From Methanoregulaceae archaeon UBA467 (lineage in GTDB: Archaea > Halobacteriota > Methanomicrobia > Methanomicrobiales > Methanospirillaceae): a stretch of DNA of 64,000 nt. Below the pieces are notes generated by a model. That model was given only the letters and a program-made list of their open reading frames with translations, searched no databases and was not told the DNA's origin. The stretch is from the NCBI GenBank assembly GCA_002503825.1, contig DASP01000013.1:86021-150020 (forward strand). The letters run 5' to 3'. The translations under genes and the position numbers were made by a program. Of this stretch, positions 36,614 to 45,578 are shown piece after piece. Each line of letters starts with the position of its first letter. The stretch's first letter is position 1.

Positions 36614-37570
36614 ATGGACCTGCTCAATTTTCATCTGCCACCTCCCGATGTCGAAGAAATGGAGAGAGATAAGGATGTAAAGGGGCTTATTAAGGCACTC
36701 AGAGACAGAGACCTGGAGATACAGTGGAGAGCGGCGGAGTCCCTCGGCAGGCTCGGTCCGTATGGTATCGATTCACTTTTATCTGCATTGAAAAAAAGGA
36801 ATAAAGATATCAGGCTCGGTGTCATCGAAGCCCTTGGTCAGATTCGTGATACAAGGGCAGTACAACCTCTTATCAGCAGCCTGACCGATCCCGACAATGA
36901 AATCCGGTGGGAGGCGGCCCTCGCCCTCGGTGAAATTGGTGATGTTGCAGCATTGGATTCACTTACACTCGCGTTAAAGGATAATGACAGGTACGTCCGT
37001 TACGGGGTGGCACTTGCACTGGAAAAACTTGGATGGAAACCTGATAACCTTGTACGGGCTGCTTTTTACGATGTAGCCAGACAGGACTGGGATTCCGTTG
37101 TCTCGTATGGAGAAGATGCGGTCAGGCCGCTCCGCCTTGCCCTGCGGGATAACGACCCGGTTGTGCGTCTTTCTGTTATCAGGACTCTTGGCAGGATTGG
37201 AAGTGAGAGGGCAATACCGTCACTTGCCGTGTCTCTCCGGGACGCTGATGAACATGTCCGGTGGGAGACCGTTCTCGTGTCACCACGATGTGGTCTCCCT
37301 CTCCGCTATCTTCCACGGGGTCTGAGCAAACGCCCGAAAATAAGGAAAAACCCGCTGGCTTCCGCGGTCCTTAATTTTTTGCTGCCCGGGATGGGGTACC
37401 TGTACCTGGGCAAATGGTGGGGAGTGGTCGTGTTCCAGGTCGATGTATATCTGACACTCTGGATGGTAGTACACGAGAGGGCATTCTTCGCATACCCGCT
37501 CCTTCTCCTGGTATACCTTGCACTCGCGGTTCATGCATGGTATATTGCACGAAAAATGCCTGACCTTTAA
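36614..37570 (+). CDS. HEAT-repeat protein with C-terminal TM2-like membrane domain, copy 2
   Basis: A 318-residue paralogue of the previous gene, colinear over the full length. It shows the same HEAT series (IQWRAAESLGRLGPYG, IRWEAALALGEIGD, YVRYGVALALEKLGW) and the same C-terminal NFLLPGMGYLYLGKWWG plus two or three helices. The basic loop before the membrane part is again conserved (SKRPKIRKNPL). It is a tandem duplication, probably in one operon with its twin. Confidence 0.75.
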   Translation: MDLLNFHLPPPDVEEMERDKDVKGLIKALRDRDLEIQWRAAESLGRLGPYGIDSLLSALKKRNKDIRLGVIEALGQIRDTRAVQPLISSLTDPDNEIRWEAALALGEIGDVAALDSLTLALKDNDRYVRYGVALALEKLGWKPDNLVRAAFYDVARQDWDSVVSYGEDAVRPLRLALRDNDPVVRLSVIRTLGRIGSERAIPSLAVSLRDADEHVRWETVLVSPRCGLPLRYLPRGLSKRPKIRKNPLASAVLNFLLPGMGYLYLGKWWGVVVFQVDVYLTLWMVVHERAFFAYPLLLLVYLALAVHAWYIARKMPDL

Positions 37571-37616
37571 GGCAGGAATGCTGATGAAGCCGGTCGGTTG
37601 AAGGGGGGTCGAAAAA

Positions 37617-37740
37617 GACCCTGTTGAAACCGTTCCCGCTTTCTCACGATTCTTTTTTCGTTGCACTCCTCATCGCGACAATTCATTGACGTATGCCCAT
37701 GTTCGTATATAGTCCCCCCGCAATGCGACAGGGACCGTAC
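37617..37740 (-). repeat. Intergenic repeat R2, copy at 37.7 kb
   Basis: On the minus strand it reads ggtccctgtcgcattgcggg, then gaacatgggcat, ttgtcgcgatgagg and ggtttcaacaggg. It aligns end to end with 56047-56171 and 60645-60767. It lies next to an R1 unit (37771-37850) in the same relative order as at 60.5 kb. Confidence 0.65.
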
Positions 37741-37770
37741 TTAATTCTAAAAAAAAAACAGAATCACAAT

Positions 37771-37850
37771 CAACCCTGCCTGCAGAACATCCCGCAGCGG
37801 GGTGGGACAGGATGAAGTGCAACCCCTCCTGTCAGAGAAATGGATTGAAC
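37771..37850 (-). repeat. Intergenic repeat R1, copy B
   Basis: On the minus strand it begins gttcaatccatttctctgac, then aggaggggtt, a C-rich block and gctgcgggatgttctgcagg. The first 29 bases differ from copy C (60531-60610) at two positions. A run of A (37749-37758) separates it from R2. Confidence 0.65.
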
Positions 37851-37932
37851 AGGTAATTTCCAGATGATGATTTCAGAAGATTGGTAAAAATGCTAAAAAA
37901 GTGCCCGGAATGAGAGAACTGCTCCGGGCTGA

Positions 37933-38223
37933 TCAGTCTTCGCCTATAAACTCCTGCAGCTCTTTGAATATGAATTTTTCTGCTTTTTCAACCTCTTCAC
38001 GCCTGCCCCGGAATGCAAGCAGGTCGCGTTCGTCGCCATCCATGTTTGCAAAATAAAGGCGTTTTTTCCGCTCGACGATTTCTACATCAAACTCCCTGAT
38101 AACATCAGCAATTATTTTTCTCGGAACTCCGGGAGGCAGCAGCAAATCAAATAACTGCTCCTTTTCTTCTTTTTTCACTGAAGGGGGATCATTTTTCATG
38201 TCTTTTACACTTTCGCCTGCCAT
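37933..38223 (-). CDS. Small conserved-looking protein downstream of marker protein 14
   Basis: A soluble charged protein of 96 residues with alpha/beta character (LLPPGVPRKIIADVIREFDV, then VEIVERKKRLYFAN). It lies 17 bases after mmp14 and is surely in its operon. No family is recognised with confidence. A methanogenesis-related role is suggested only by the neighbour. Confidence 0.65.
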   Translation of the reverse strand: MAGESVKDMKNDPPSVKKEEKEQLFDLLLPPGVPRKIIADVIREFDVEIVERKKRLYFANMDGDERDLLAFRGRREEVEKAEKFIFKELQEFIGED

Positions 38224-38240
38224 ATCAATTCCTCAGCTCG

Positions 38241-39740
38241 TTATTTTCCTGCTTTAATCCGCCGGGCCATGATGCACGGGCCCCCGCGGACACCACCGAT
38301 TGGGTTTTTCGGTTTTCCAAGGGAATTCATACACCGCCCCATGAGTGCAGCTCCCCTGGCAAGTCCGTCATCCACAAATACAAGTCTTTCATTCGGATTC
38401 TCGAAGAATGCTCTCTCTGTCAGACCTTCCAGAATATATTCCGGTTTCCTCCCTGATATCGCAGCCCTGCCGGTGAACCCGATAGATGAATTGGGATACA
38501 CCATTCCCTGTTCTGCAACGACATCTATAAGACGGAGTGCCATCCTGGAACATACGCGATCGATTACATCATTAAGAACGCTTAAACTATAACTTTTATG
38601 AATTTCCGCACCAATCTCTTTTAAATTATCGAGATTGCTCCCGTTTTCACCGGCATCGCACCCGATCAGCGCAACTCCCGACTCTTTTGCAACATCCGCA
38701 TAGACCGGGACCCTCCCGAATCTTCTCCTTTCAGGCGGGACGATCCTGATGTCGATCAATTCGTGACACCGGTCGACATACCGCTTTACCACGTCGCTCT
38801 GGCCCTTGAGGGAAAATTCACTGATGACACTCCGGTCACCAAAGATGTCAAGGGCTGTCCCGTTATTCTTGTCAACAAGCCCTGTGCCTTTTACTATCGC
38901 ATCAGGGACAGCACCTGCAAGCCCACAGAAATTACCCACTGTTTTCGCAAACGGGTTTATATCATCGCGTGCAACATCGCTTGTTATCCTGCCGTCAAGC
39001 GTCGTCCCGAAATCGATGGATATACAGGGGTTCCTGAAATCGACTTCAGTCCATTTTGCACCTTCCTTTATTCCGGCCATGGCAAGTTCCCCCTCCATTT
39101 CGTTTGCCACCATCTCGACGCCTGTACTGCCGACCGGCGGGACGACCCCTGCGACAGCACCGATAAAGACTACCTTGTCGGCATAGCTGAATGGCTGTAA
39201 TTTCTGCGCCTGGTTTGCCTTTGACATCGGCGGGGTCATTTTTCTTGGCGGGACTCCTGCATTCAGGCAGCCGTTCGCAAGTGCCAGGACAAAAACCCCG
39301 ACCTGATCCGGCGAATCCATTGCCGCGACGACACCGGTACTCCGGACGACAAAATCGAGGTCTTTTTTAATATCAAGATGTGCATCGTTGTGACACTGGA
39401 TCAGGGTATCCCGTACGAGATCGGTGACTGATTCCTTTGTCAGGAGTGTGCCGTCGAGTGTTTCGCCAAAGACCTCTTCGCCCGGTTTCGGCTTTCTGAC
39501 ATCACGGCTCATCTTTACGGTCTTATTGACGACGTAGCTCATTCCGGTCTCGAGGTTCACCCCGGTGAGGATGCATTTGGTGGTTGTATTTCCCATCTCT
39601 ACCGAGGCGACAATAAAATATGGTTTTACCTTGAATTCCGGTACATATACTCCGGGACCGTGTGCAATCGATGGTGGAGGCGGGCTCTCCACAATATGGG
39701 GGCGTGGCTTGAAAAACCTTTCAAAAAAGCGTGCACACAT
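38241..39740 (-). CDS. Methanogenesis marker protein 14
   Basis: A 499-residue protein. It has an ASKHA-like nucleotide-binding opening (VASVEMGNTTTKCILTGVN) and ISIDFGTTLDGRITSD in the middle, with VGSTGVEMVANEMEGELA and GFTGRAAISGRKPEYI as further family blocks. Sequence and length agree with methanogenesis marker 14, a family found in methanogens and related to activator-type ATPases. Its biochemical role is not established; reductive activation of a methanogenesis enzyme is a reasonable inference from the fold. The small gene at 37933 follows it. Confidence 0.85.
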   Translation of the reverse strand: MCARFFERFFKPRPHIVESPPPPSIAHGPGVYVPEFKVKPYFIVASVEMGNTTTKCILTGVNLETGMSYVVNKTVKMSRDVRKPKPGEEVFGETLDGTLLTKESVTDLVRDTLIQCHNDAHLDIKKDLDFVVRSTGVVAAMDSPDQVGVFVLALANGCLNAGVPPRKMTPPMSKANQAQKLQPFSYADKVVFIGAVAGVVPPVGSTGVEMVANEMEGELAMAGIKEGAKWTEVDFRNPCISIDFGTTLDGRITSDVARDDINPFAKTVGNFCGLAGAVPDAIVKGTGLVDKNNGTALDIFGDRSVISEFSLKGQSDVVKRYVDRCHELIDIRIVPPERRRFGRVPVYADVAKESGVALIGCDAGENGSNLDNLKEIGAEIHKSYSLSVLNDVIDRVCSRMALRLIDVVAEQGMVYPNSSIGFTGRAAISGRKPEYILEGLTERAFFENPNERLVFVDDGLARGAALMGRCMNSLGKPKNPIGGVRGGPCIMARRIKAGK

Positions 39741-39901
39741 ATAATCGAATGTCTGGTTATATCACCTTATATCTTTCGATTTATCCTGTAAACTGGTAAA
39801 AATGGAAGAATTTCTTAATTGCGTGGAATGACTGTGAAGCGTCAGGCATACCCTGAAAAATGTATTTTTACGGCGGGTAAATCCGGGTGCCGGGGAAATT
39901 T

Positions 39902-40768
39902 TTATTTCAGGGTCTTTTTCAGTGCATCAGCCATCTTTTTTACTGCATGCACGTAACCGGAGGATCCAGTGAGCAGAGGTCTTACATCAGGTTCATGCTC
40001 GGCCACCCGGTCATCCCACGGGAGAAACCATACCGAGGAGAAATGATGGTCGTCACCAAGATAGTGCAGTGCTTTCTGCCGGTCTTTCTCATGCCGGATC
40101 TTATTAACCACGAGATGGATGGATGGGATCAGCAACTGTGCAGAGAACCGGGCAGAATCCTTTGCAACAGAGATGGAGTTGAAGGTCGGTTCGGCAAGGA
40201 CAACCGAGTGTAAAAAACCGCCTGCGACGGATCTCCCGAAATGTTCCACTCCTGCCTGGGTGTCCAGAAGGATAATCTCATCTTCACGAAGGCGGATATA
40301 ACGGATCACGCTCTCAAGCAGGGTATTTTCGGGACAGAGGCAACCGCCGCCTGCACGCCTGATTGTCCCCATGACGAGCAGATCGATGCCGTCGGATATA
40401 TGCACCCCGAACCTCTCCACGACATCCGATACATCCGGAGTGAGACAGAGGAGCCCGCCATCACTTTTACCAGGGCGTGCTCCTGTCTTTTCACTGATAT
40501 AGTCAATGTTTTCAGAAAGCGGGACAAGATCCCGGGAATTCTCTACCGGGTATCCAAGTGAATATGCAAGGTTCTGCTGCGGATCGGCATCGACAGCGAG
40601 CACGTGACTGCCTTCTGAAGAGAAAAGGTGGGCAAGGGTTGCGGTAAGCGTTGTCTTTCCCACTCCTCCCTTTCCAGTAATAACTACCCGGAAACCGGAA
40701 GGCCCGGGCTGTGTTCTGCTCTTCAGGTCCGTTGCAGCCCGGACCAGACGTTCTCTTTCACCAGCCAT
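39902..40768 (-). CDS. cooC: CooC-type nickel-insertion ATPase for CooS
   Basis: A 288-residue MinD/ParA-family ATPase. The deviant P-loop is ITGKGGVGKTTLT (residues about 30-42), with switch residues in AVDADPQQNLAYSLG. The CxC motif of CooC proteins is present (GGGCLCPENTLLES) and is used for metal binding at the dimer interface. It begins 12 bases after cooS, so the two form a pair. CooC uses ATP to mature the Ni-Fe-S C-cluster of carbon monoxide dehydrogenase. A second CooC is encoded at 44817. Confidence 0.87.
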   Translation of the reverse strand: MAGERERLVRAATDLKSRTQPGPSGFRVVITGKGGVGKTTLTATLAHLFSSEGSHVLAVDADPQQNLAYSLGYPVENSRDLVPLSENIDYISEKTGARPGKSDGGLLCLTPDVSDVVERFGVHISDGIDLLVMGTIRRAGGGCLCPENTLLESVIRYIRLREDEIILLDTQAGVEHFGRSVAGGFLHSVVLAEPTFNSISVAKDSARFSAQLLIPSIHLVVNKIRHEKDRQKALHYLGDDHHFSSVWFLPWDDRVAEHEPDVRPLLTGSSGYVHAVKKMADALKKTLK

Positions 40769-40779
40769 GTTCAGAAGGG

Positions 40780-42726
40780 TCAGATTCCCAGTTCAGATCG
40801 TTTTTGTTCGATGTGGGTTGAGATGATATCTGCTGCTTTGAACGGGTCGGGTTCAACTGCAAAAGCGGCATGTACCACATCATTCAGGTCTGAAGTCAGG
40901 AGTTTTACCGTATTGGGGCTTCCCGCTATCTTTGGCATGACCCCGAGAACGGTAAACACTCCCGATGCAACGAAGTAACTTCCTATTGAAACGGCCTTCT
41001 GGGAGTACCATTCAGGGGCGGCCCCGGCGACCGGGAGCTGGTGAATCCCCACGTTTAACGTGTTTGCCAGTTCGGCGAGAAGGACAAGGATGCGAGAGCA
41101 GTCAACGCACGAGCCCATGTGCAGCACCGGGGGAATCCCAAGGGTCTGACAGACTTCTTTTAATCCCGGCCCTGCAAGTTCTGCCGCTTCAGGCTGCAGC
41201 AGTCCTGCCTTTCCCGAGGCAACAGCGGCACACCCGGTCTCGACACAGAGGATATCCCGCTTGATCAGTTCTTTTGAAAGGTTGACATGGCCGTAGTCAT
41301 GTTTTACTTTCGGATTATTACACCCCACGATGCCGACGGCTCCCCGGATTTTTCCTGATGCTATCACATCGACGAGGGGTTTCCATGTCCCGCCGAGCGC
41401 TTTCTTTATCGCTTCGACAGAAAAGCCGGTCATAACACTAACCGGCGCTCCCGGGATATTCACCTTATTCTGGTTTCTGTTCGGGTAATTTTCAATTGCA
41501 AGCCTCAATATGTCTTTTGCCACGGAATATGCATTTTCAGGGTGGATTTCCATATGTATGGCGCCGGGAACCTTTGATTTCCCGCTTGTCGATATCACCT
41601 TCGTGTGGTAACAGCTTGCAGTCCGCGGAAGTGACGGGAATATGCACTGGTAGTCGATTACCATGGCTTCGAGTGCCCCGGTTGCAATGACAAGCTCCTG
41701 GTTGAAATGATTCCCTGCCATTGGAATTCCTTTCCGCATCTGCAGCTCGTTCCCGGTACAGCATAATCCCACAAGGTTCACACCTTTTGCACCCATTTCT
41801 GAAACGAGCTTTTTAATATCGGGATCTTCGATTGCACGCACCACCATCTCCGAGAGGATCGGATTGTGGCCGTGGAGCGAAATATTCACGTAGTCCTTTT
41901 TCAAAACCCCAAGGTTCATGGAAGACGTGTTGATCTGGGGTGTACCAAAGAGAATGTCAGACACATCGGTCCCGAGCATCGATCCACCCCAGCCGTCGCC
42001 AAGAGATGTCCGTAATCCCTGCAGGAGCATATTTCCATAGTCTGCACCGACCCCCATGTGGATACGGTGCATTGATTCGACAATTTCCCTGTCGATACCA
42101 CGGGGGGTAATACCGCATTTTTTCCATATTTCCCTCGTCTGCGGAGGAGCACGGGCTGAAAACTGGAGTGAGTTTTTCACCATCCCAAATTCCTCCATCA
42201 TTGCGAGTGAAAGGTCGCGGGCGACGTCATTTACGGGTTTCCCTGATATGTCGAGGCCATATTCTGCTGCGAGACGGTTCATTTTATCGACATCGGTAAT
42301 AATATAACCGTCAGACTCCCCGATGGCAGTCTTATGGAGTGTTTCTACAATCTCCCTGCCGTGATCCGAATGGGCAGCAGCGCCAGTGGTCAGGGTATCA
42401 AGAAGGTTGCGGGCTACAATGAGATCTGCACCGGCACCACAAACACCACGTTCCCTTACCGGAGGAATAATGCGGCACGGGCCCATCGCACACCTGCTGC
42501 AGGACACCCCTGATGCACAATATCTGCAGGGAGGCTGCTGGATCTCGAACCGGTCCCACACGGTCTCGATCCCCTCTTTTAACGCCACTTCAATGATTGG
42601 TTTTGCCATTTCATCGATAGTCCTTTCCTCTAACTTCTGGGCTATCAGTGACGGGTTCATCAGGGACATCTTTGCCCGCTCAACCTCAGAGACGCGGGTC
42701 TCTTTTTCGTCGTTACAGTTTGACAT
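40780..42726 (-). CDS. cooS: Anaerobic carbon monoxide dehydrogenase, catalytic subunit
   Basis: A protein of about 648 residues. The iron-sulfur cluster motif is CRYCASGVSCSRCAMGPCR (D/B-clusters, near residues 65-85). C-cluster ligands are recognised in HGHNPILSEM, GLCCTGNEL, GCNNPKVKHD, VETGCAAVASGKAG and HMGSCVDCSR. It converts CO and water to CO2 with reduced ferredoxin, or the reverse. This is the homodimeric bacterial CooS/AcsA form, not the alpha-epsilon CdhAB of methanogens. ATG 42726 is preferred; a GTG nine bases upstream is possible. It lies on the same strand as the acetyl-CoA synthase operon but 2 kb downstream of it, with three unrelated small genes between. Confidence 0.93.
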   Translation of the reverse strand: MSNCNDEKETRVSEVERAKMSLMNPSLIAQKLEERTIDEMAKPIIEVALKEGIETVWDRFEIQQPPCRYCASGVSCSRCAMGPCRIIPPVRERGVCGAGADLIVARNLLDTLTTGAAAHSDHGREIVETLHKTAIGESDGYIITDVDKMNRLAAEYGLDISGKPVNDVARDLSLAMMEEFGMVKNSLQFSARAPPQTREIWKKCGITPRGIDREIVESMHRIHMGVGADYGNMLLQGLRTSLGDGWGGSMLGTDVSDILFGTPQINTSSMNLGVLKKDYVNISLHGHNPILSEMVVRAIEDPDIKKLVSEMGAKGVNLVGLCCTGNELQMRKGIPMAGNHFNQELVIATGALEAMVIDYQCIFPSLPRTASCYHTKVISTSGKSKVPGAIHMEIHPENAYSVAKDILRLAIENYPNRNQNKVNIPGAPVSVMTGFSVEAIKKALGGTWKPLVDVIASGKIRGAVGIVGCNNPKVKHDYGHVNLSKELIKRDILCVETGCAAVASGKAGLLQPEAAELAGPGLKEVCQTLGIPPVLHMGSCVDCSRILVLLAELANTLNVGIHQLPVAGAAPEWYSQKAVSIGSYFVASGVFTVLGVMPKIAGSPNTVKLLTSDLNDVVHAAFAVEPDPFKAADIISTHIEQKRSELGI

Positions 42727-43080
42727 AATCTCCACAGCTCACATGCATGGTTCACCGAGAAAAAGCCGGGGGAACTGGAGAGTGGTTGTAGATACTTCCG
42801 GATTTTTCTCACGGGTCAGGCATCATTCCGCTCTTTTTAACAAGAGAAATGGTGATGCAGACGACACATAGTTGCTAATTGCTCATTTTTATATTTCAAA
42901 GTATCCATCCTGCATAAAAAAAAGCATCCCGACCGCGGCCTTGTGATCAGGTCATTACAAAGGGTCAGGCGGTTTTATGGCCTACCATTAAACGGCCTTA
43001 TTAAGCGCTTCGAAACAGAGGCCCTGCCAGATAAAGAGATTATATGCCGGATCGGCCGGAGGTTTGAAAAAAGTATATTT
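42727..43080 (-). promoter_or_regulatory. cooS upstream region
   Basis: On the minus strand a tgaaatataaaaatg element (about 42885-42899) may be the TATA box, giving a leader of more than 100 bases before cooS. No gene is seen in this gap. Confidence 0.35.
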
Positions 43081-44073
43081 TTATTGGGTTTTTCCACATA
43101 TCAGGGCCCGGTTTTTGTGGAGTGCGTAGATTATCGCTCCAAAACCAAGTGAGATGCTGATAATCAGAATTATTCCCCCTGCGAGAGGGATCCGGTATAC
43201 GAGGTTGAGAATGATAAATCCGATAACAAAAGCATGCCAGGGCCTGAGATCTTTTTTTAACAGTTTCAGGATATAATCCCCAAAAGCTGCGGAGACAAAG
43301 AGCGTTGACAGAACGAGTGCAATAAAAAAGAATGCCCCGCAGATCAATGCTATCGGGAGGCCGACAATTGTAATCGCGAGCAGGACAAGAACGATGAGGC
43401 CAATCAGGATCCCGATGAAACCTATTACCGTCTTTAATACCGGGGAACTCTTCACTTCACCGGTGACCGCAGCAAAACGACCGGGAGCAACCATTATCAA
43501 TATGATGCCCAGGACCAGCATTCCAAAGGTAAAGAGGATGGAAAATACCTGGAAAAGCCCATGCATCATACTTTCCGGTTTCTCAACAGAAATATCGGTA
43601 ACTGAAGCAATGCCCCTGTTTTCAAATGAATTCGCTTTTACCGTAAGAGTGCCGTGTACGGTGCCGTCATACGTGACAGTACCCCCCGATATCACAGCGT
43701 CCCTGGCGACCTCTGTTTCCGGCGATACGTGAATCTCACCGCCTGCAATGACTGCATTTGTCCCGACCCTGCCATTGACGTTGACGGTTCCGCCGGCGAG
43801 GACAATTTTCCCGCCTACATCCGAATTCAGGTCGATTGTCCCTCCGGCGGCTATCAGATCACCCTTTATGGGGGCATTTACACTGATACTGCCGCCGGCA
43901 ATAATTGCACTGTCAACCGGAGCGTTTATGGTAATCGATCCGCCTGATGCGAAGAGATCGTCGTGCACCGCATCTGTTACAATCACGTCTGCACCACTGT
44001 ACGTTACCAGTGCCTGGACAGAGCACGGTGTAAGGAAAAGTACAAGGATGAATGCAAATAATGCAAATTTCAT
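43081..44073 (-). CDS. Bactofilin-like repeat protein with C-terminal membrane domain
   Basis: A protein of about 330 residues. After a signal peptide (MKFALFAFILVLFLTPCSVQA) comes a right-handed-helix-type region (residues about 25-165). It has repeated short strands such as IIAGGSISVNAPIKGDLIAA and VVLAGGTVNVNGRVG-like turns, as in bactofilin or polymer-forming domains. Four to five transmembrane helices then fill residues 180-320. The ATG at 44073 starts the signal peptide; the frame is open further upstream, but that part has no protein character. Probably an extracytoplasmic polymer or scaffold protein. A link with CODH is not evident. Confidence 0.75.
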   Translation of the reverse strand: MKFALFAFILVLFLTPCSVQALVTYSGADVIVTDAVHDDLFASGGSITINAPVDSAIIAGGSISVNAPIKGDLIAAGGTIDLNSDVGGKIVLAGGTVNVNGRVGTNAVIAGGEIHVSPETEVARDAVISGGTVTYDGTVHGTLTVKANSFENRGIASVTDISVEKPESMMHGLFQVFSILFTFGMLVLGIILIMVAPGRFAAVTGEVKSSPVLKTVIGFIGILIGLIVLVLLAITIVGLPIALICGAFFFIALVLSTLFVSAAFGDYILKLLKKDLRPWHAFVIGFIILNLVYRIPLAGGIILIISISLGFGAIIYALHKNRALICGKTQ

Positions 44074-44200
44074 AGATATCAGGATGCATTGCCCGGGCAA
44101 AGAATTTTTCCAATATGTGTGCGGCAACTGATATCTGACCCGGGTGATCTGAAATACAAATAGCAAGATTTAAATTTAAAATTTGTAAATACTGGATTAT

Positions 44201-44431
44201 ATGGAAATGGCAGACCCGAGGGGGTGGGTCTTTTATTACCTTATTTGTTTTGTAGCCCTCCTCTGGGTTGGATTCTTATTTACCCAGGGGGTTATGCTAT
44301 GGGTAGGGATGTTCCTTTCAATCATCGTTCTTGGTTTCAGCATTATACTGTTTATAATGCTGGTCACAGATCTCAGGAGTGAAAAAAAAGTACTGAACGC
44401 GGAGGATACACCCCCGGATGAAAATACCTGA
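44201..44431 (+). CDS. Small two-helix membrane protein
   Basis: A 76-residue protein with two adjacent hydrophobic helices (YLICFVALLWVGFLF and MFLSIIVLGFSIILFIMLV) and an acidic tail. A taaatttaaaatttgtaaat AT-rich promoter lies just upstream (about 44171-44188). The family is not recognised; coding is supported by the clean helix pattern. Confidence 0.5.
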   Translation: MEMADPRGWVFYYLICFVALLWVGFLFTQGVMLWVGMFLSIIVLGFSIILFIMLVTDLRSEKKVLNAEDTPPDENT

Positions 44432-44571
44432 TGAATCCCTCCGGTAGATGAAAAAGGAGGATCAGGGCGGTATCGTCTGCACCTGAAATGATGACCTGAA
44501 TTAGGGAAAAAACGTTTCATGACAGGGAAATAACTATTTAGCGGGTGGAAACATATAAAGGTGTCAGAAGG

Positions 44572-44820
44572 ATGAGATCAAGTTCATTGTCAATGCTGCT
44601 TCTCGCACTCCTGCTCATGATTATCATACTGGCCTTAATGATTATCATCGGACTTGCCATTATATTAAATACAGGCAATACACCTTCAGAAAATCAGATG
44701 GGCGCTTTGTTTGAATTTGTCAGCTGGCTTTCGGAAATCTTTGGGTCCTTTGTAGCCTGCCTTATGGACTGGCTGGCGTTCCTGATCGAGCAACTGGAAA
44801 AGCTGAGCAAAGCACTTTAG
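44572..44820 (+). CDS. Small membrane protein
   Basis: An 82-residue protein with one very hydrophobic N-terminal helix (LLLALLLMIIILALMIIIGL) and an amphipathic C-terminal half (FEFVSWLSEIFGSFVACL). It starts at the ATG at 44572; the frame is open from a GTG at 44545. Its stop overlaps by four bases the stop of the convergent cooC gene. The function is unknown. Confidence 0.5.
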   Translation: MRSSSLSMLLLALLLMIIILALMIIIGLAIILNTGNTPSENQMGALFEFVSWLSEIFGSFVACLMDWLAFLIEQLEKLSKAL

Positions 44821-45578
44821 GTCCTGCGGATTCCTCCACGGGACCCTGCCAGTTTTTCAACAAGTTCCTTAACAGCCATTTTAGCCGGACCATTATCCGG
44901 GATATTGATAATTGCGTCTCCGGTCCGATCAGCTTCTTCAATTTCCGGATCTTCCGGGATCCAGGCAATCTGTCCGGGAATCCCTGAAACATCCGGCTTT
45001 TTTCCTGGTTTTACCCTGTTGACCAGGGTAAGTACCGGCACACCGGAGAGCCCGAGTGATCCGGCAATCTCCCGGATGCGTGTAACGGTTCGTACCGAAC
45101 GGGCGGCAGGGTCCGTGACAATGACAAGAAGGTCAGGAGCCCCGATTGTTCCCCGGCTGATATGTTCCATTCCTGCCTCGTTATCGATAATAATGAACGC
45201 ATAATCCTGTTCGAGCATCCTCATACAGGCCTGGAGGAGGTCGTGTGCAAAGCAGTAACAGCCCGACCCTTCCGGTCTCCCCATCGCAAGGAGATCGTAT
45301 CCTTTCTCCTCGACGATAACTTTCCTGAACCTGTACCTGATATAACCGGTTCTCGACATCCCCGACGGTATGCTTTTCGTAAATGCATCTTCACGCATTG
45401 AACCAAGCGACTCCGGTAAAGGAAGACCAAGTGCTTCGTGAAGGTTGGCATTGGGATCCGCATCAACCGCAAGAACCGGAGTAAGTCCTGCCTCGACAAG
45501 GCACCTGACGAGCAGGGCTGATATTGTCGTCTTCCCGGTACCTCCCTTGCCAGATACTGCTATGACAAAAGGTTTCAT
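44817..45578 (-). CDS. CooC-type ATPase of the acetyl-CoA synthase operon
   Basis: A 253-residue MinD-family ATPase with P-loop VSGKGGTGKTTISA, the switch AVDADPNANLHEALG, and a CxC motif (GSGCYCFAHDLLQ) like that of CooC. It is the last gene of the acs operon and overlaps the core-MetE gene by ATGA. It is a paralogue, not a copy, of the cooC at 39902. By position it should serve the acetyl-CoA synthase (A-cluster nickel loading, an AcsF-like role), whereas the other serves CooS. That division of labour is inferred. Confidence 0.82.
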   Translation of the reverse strand: MKPFVIAVSGKGGTGKTTISALLVRCLVEAGLTPVLAVDADPNANLHEALGLPLPESLGSMREDAFTKSIPSGMSRTGYIRYRFRKVIVEEKGYDLLAMGRPEGSGCYCFAHDLLQACMRMLEQDYAFIIIDNEAGMEHISRGTIGAPDLLVIVTDPAARSVRTVTRIREIAGSLGLSGVPVLTLVNRVKPGKKPDVSGIPGQIAWIPEDPEIEEADRTGDAIINIPDNGPAKMAVKELVEKLAGSRGGIRRT

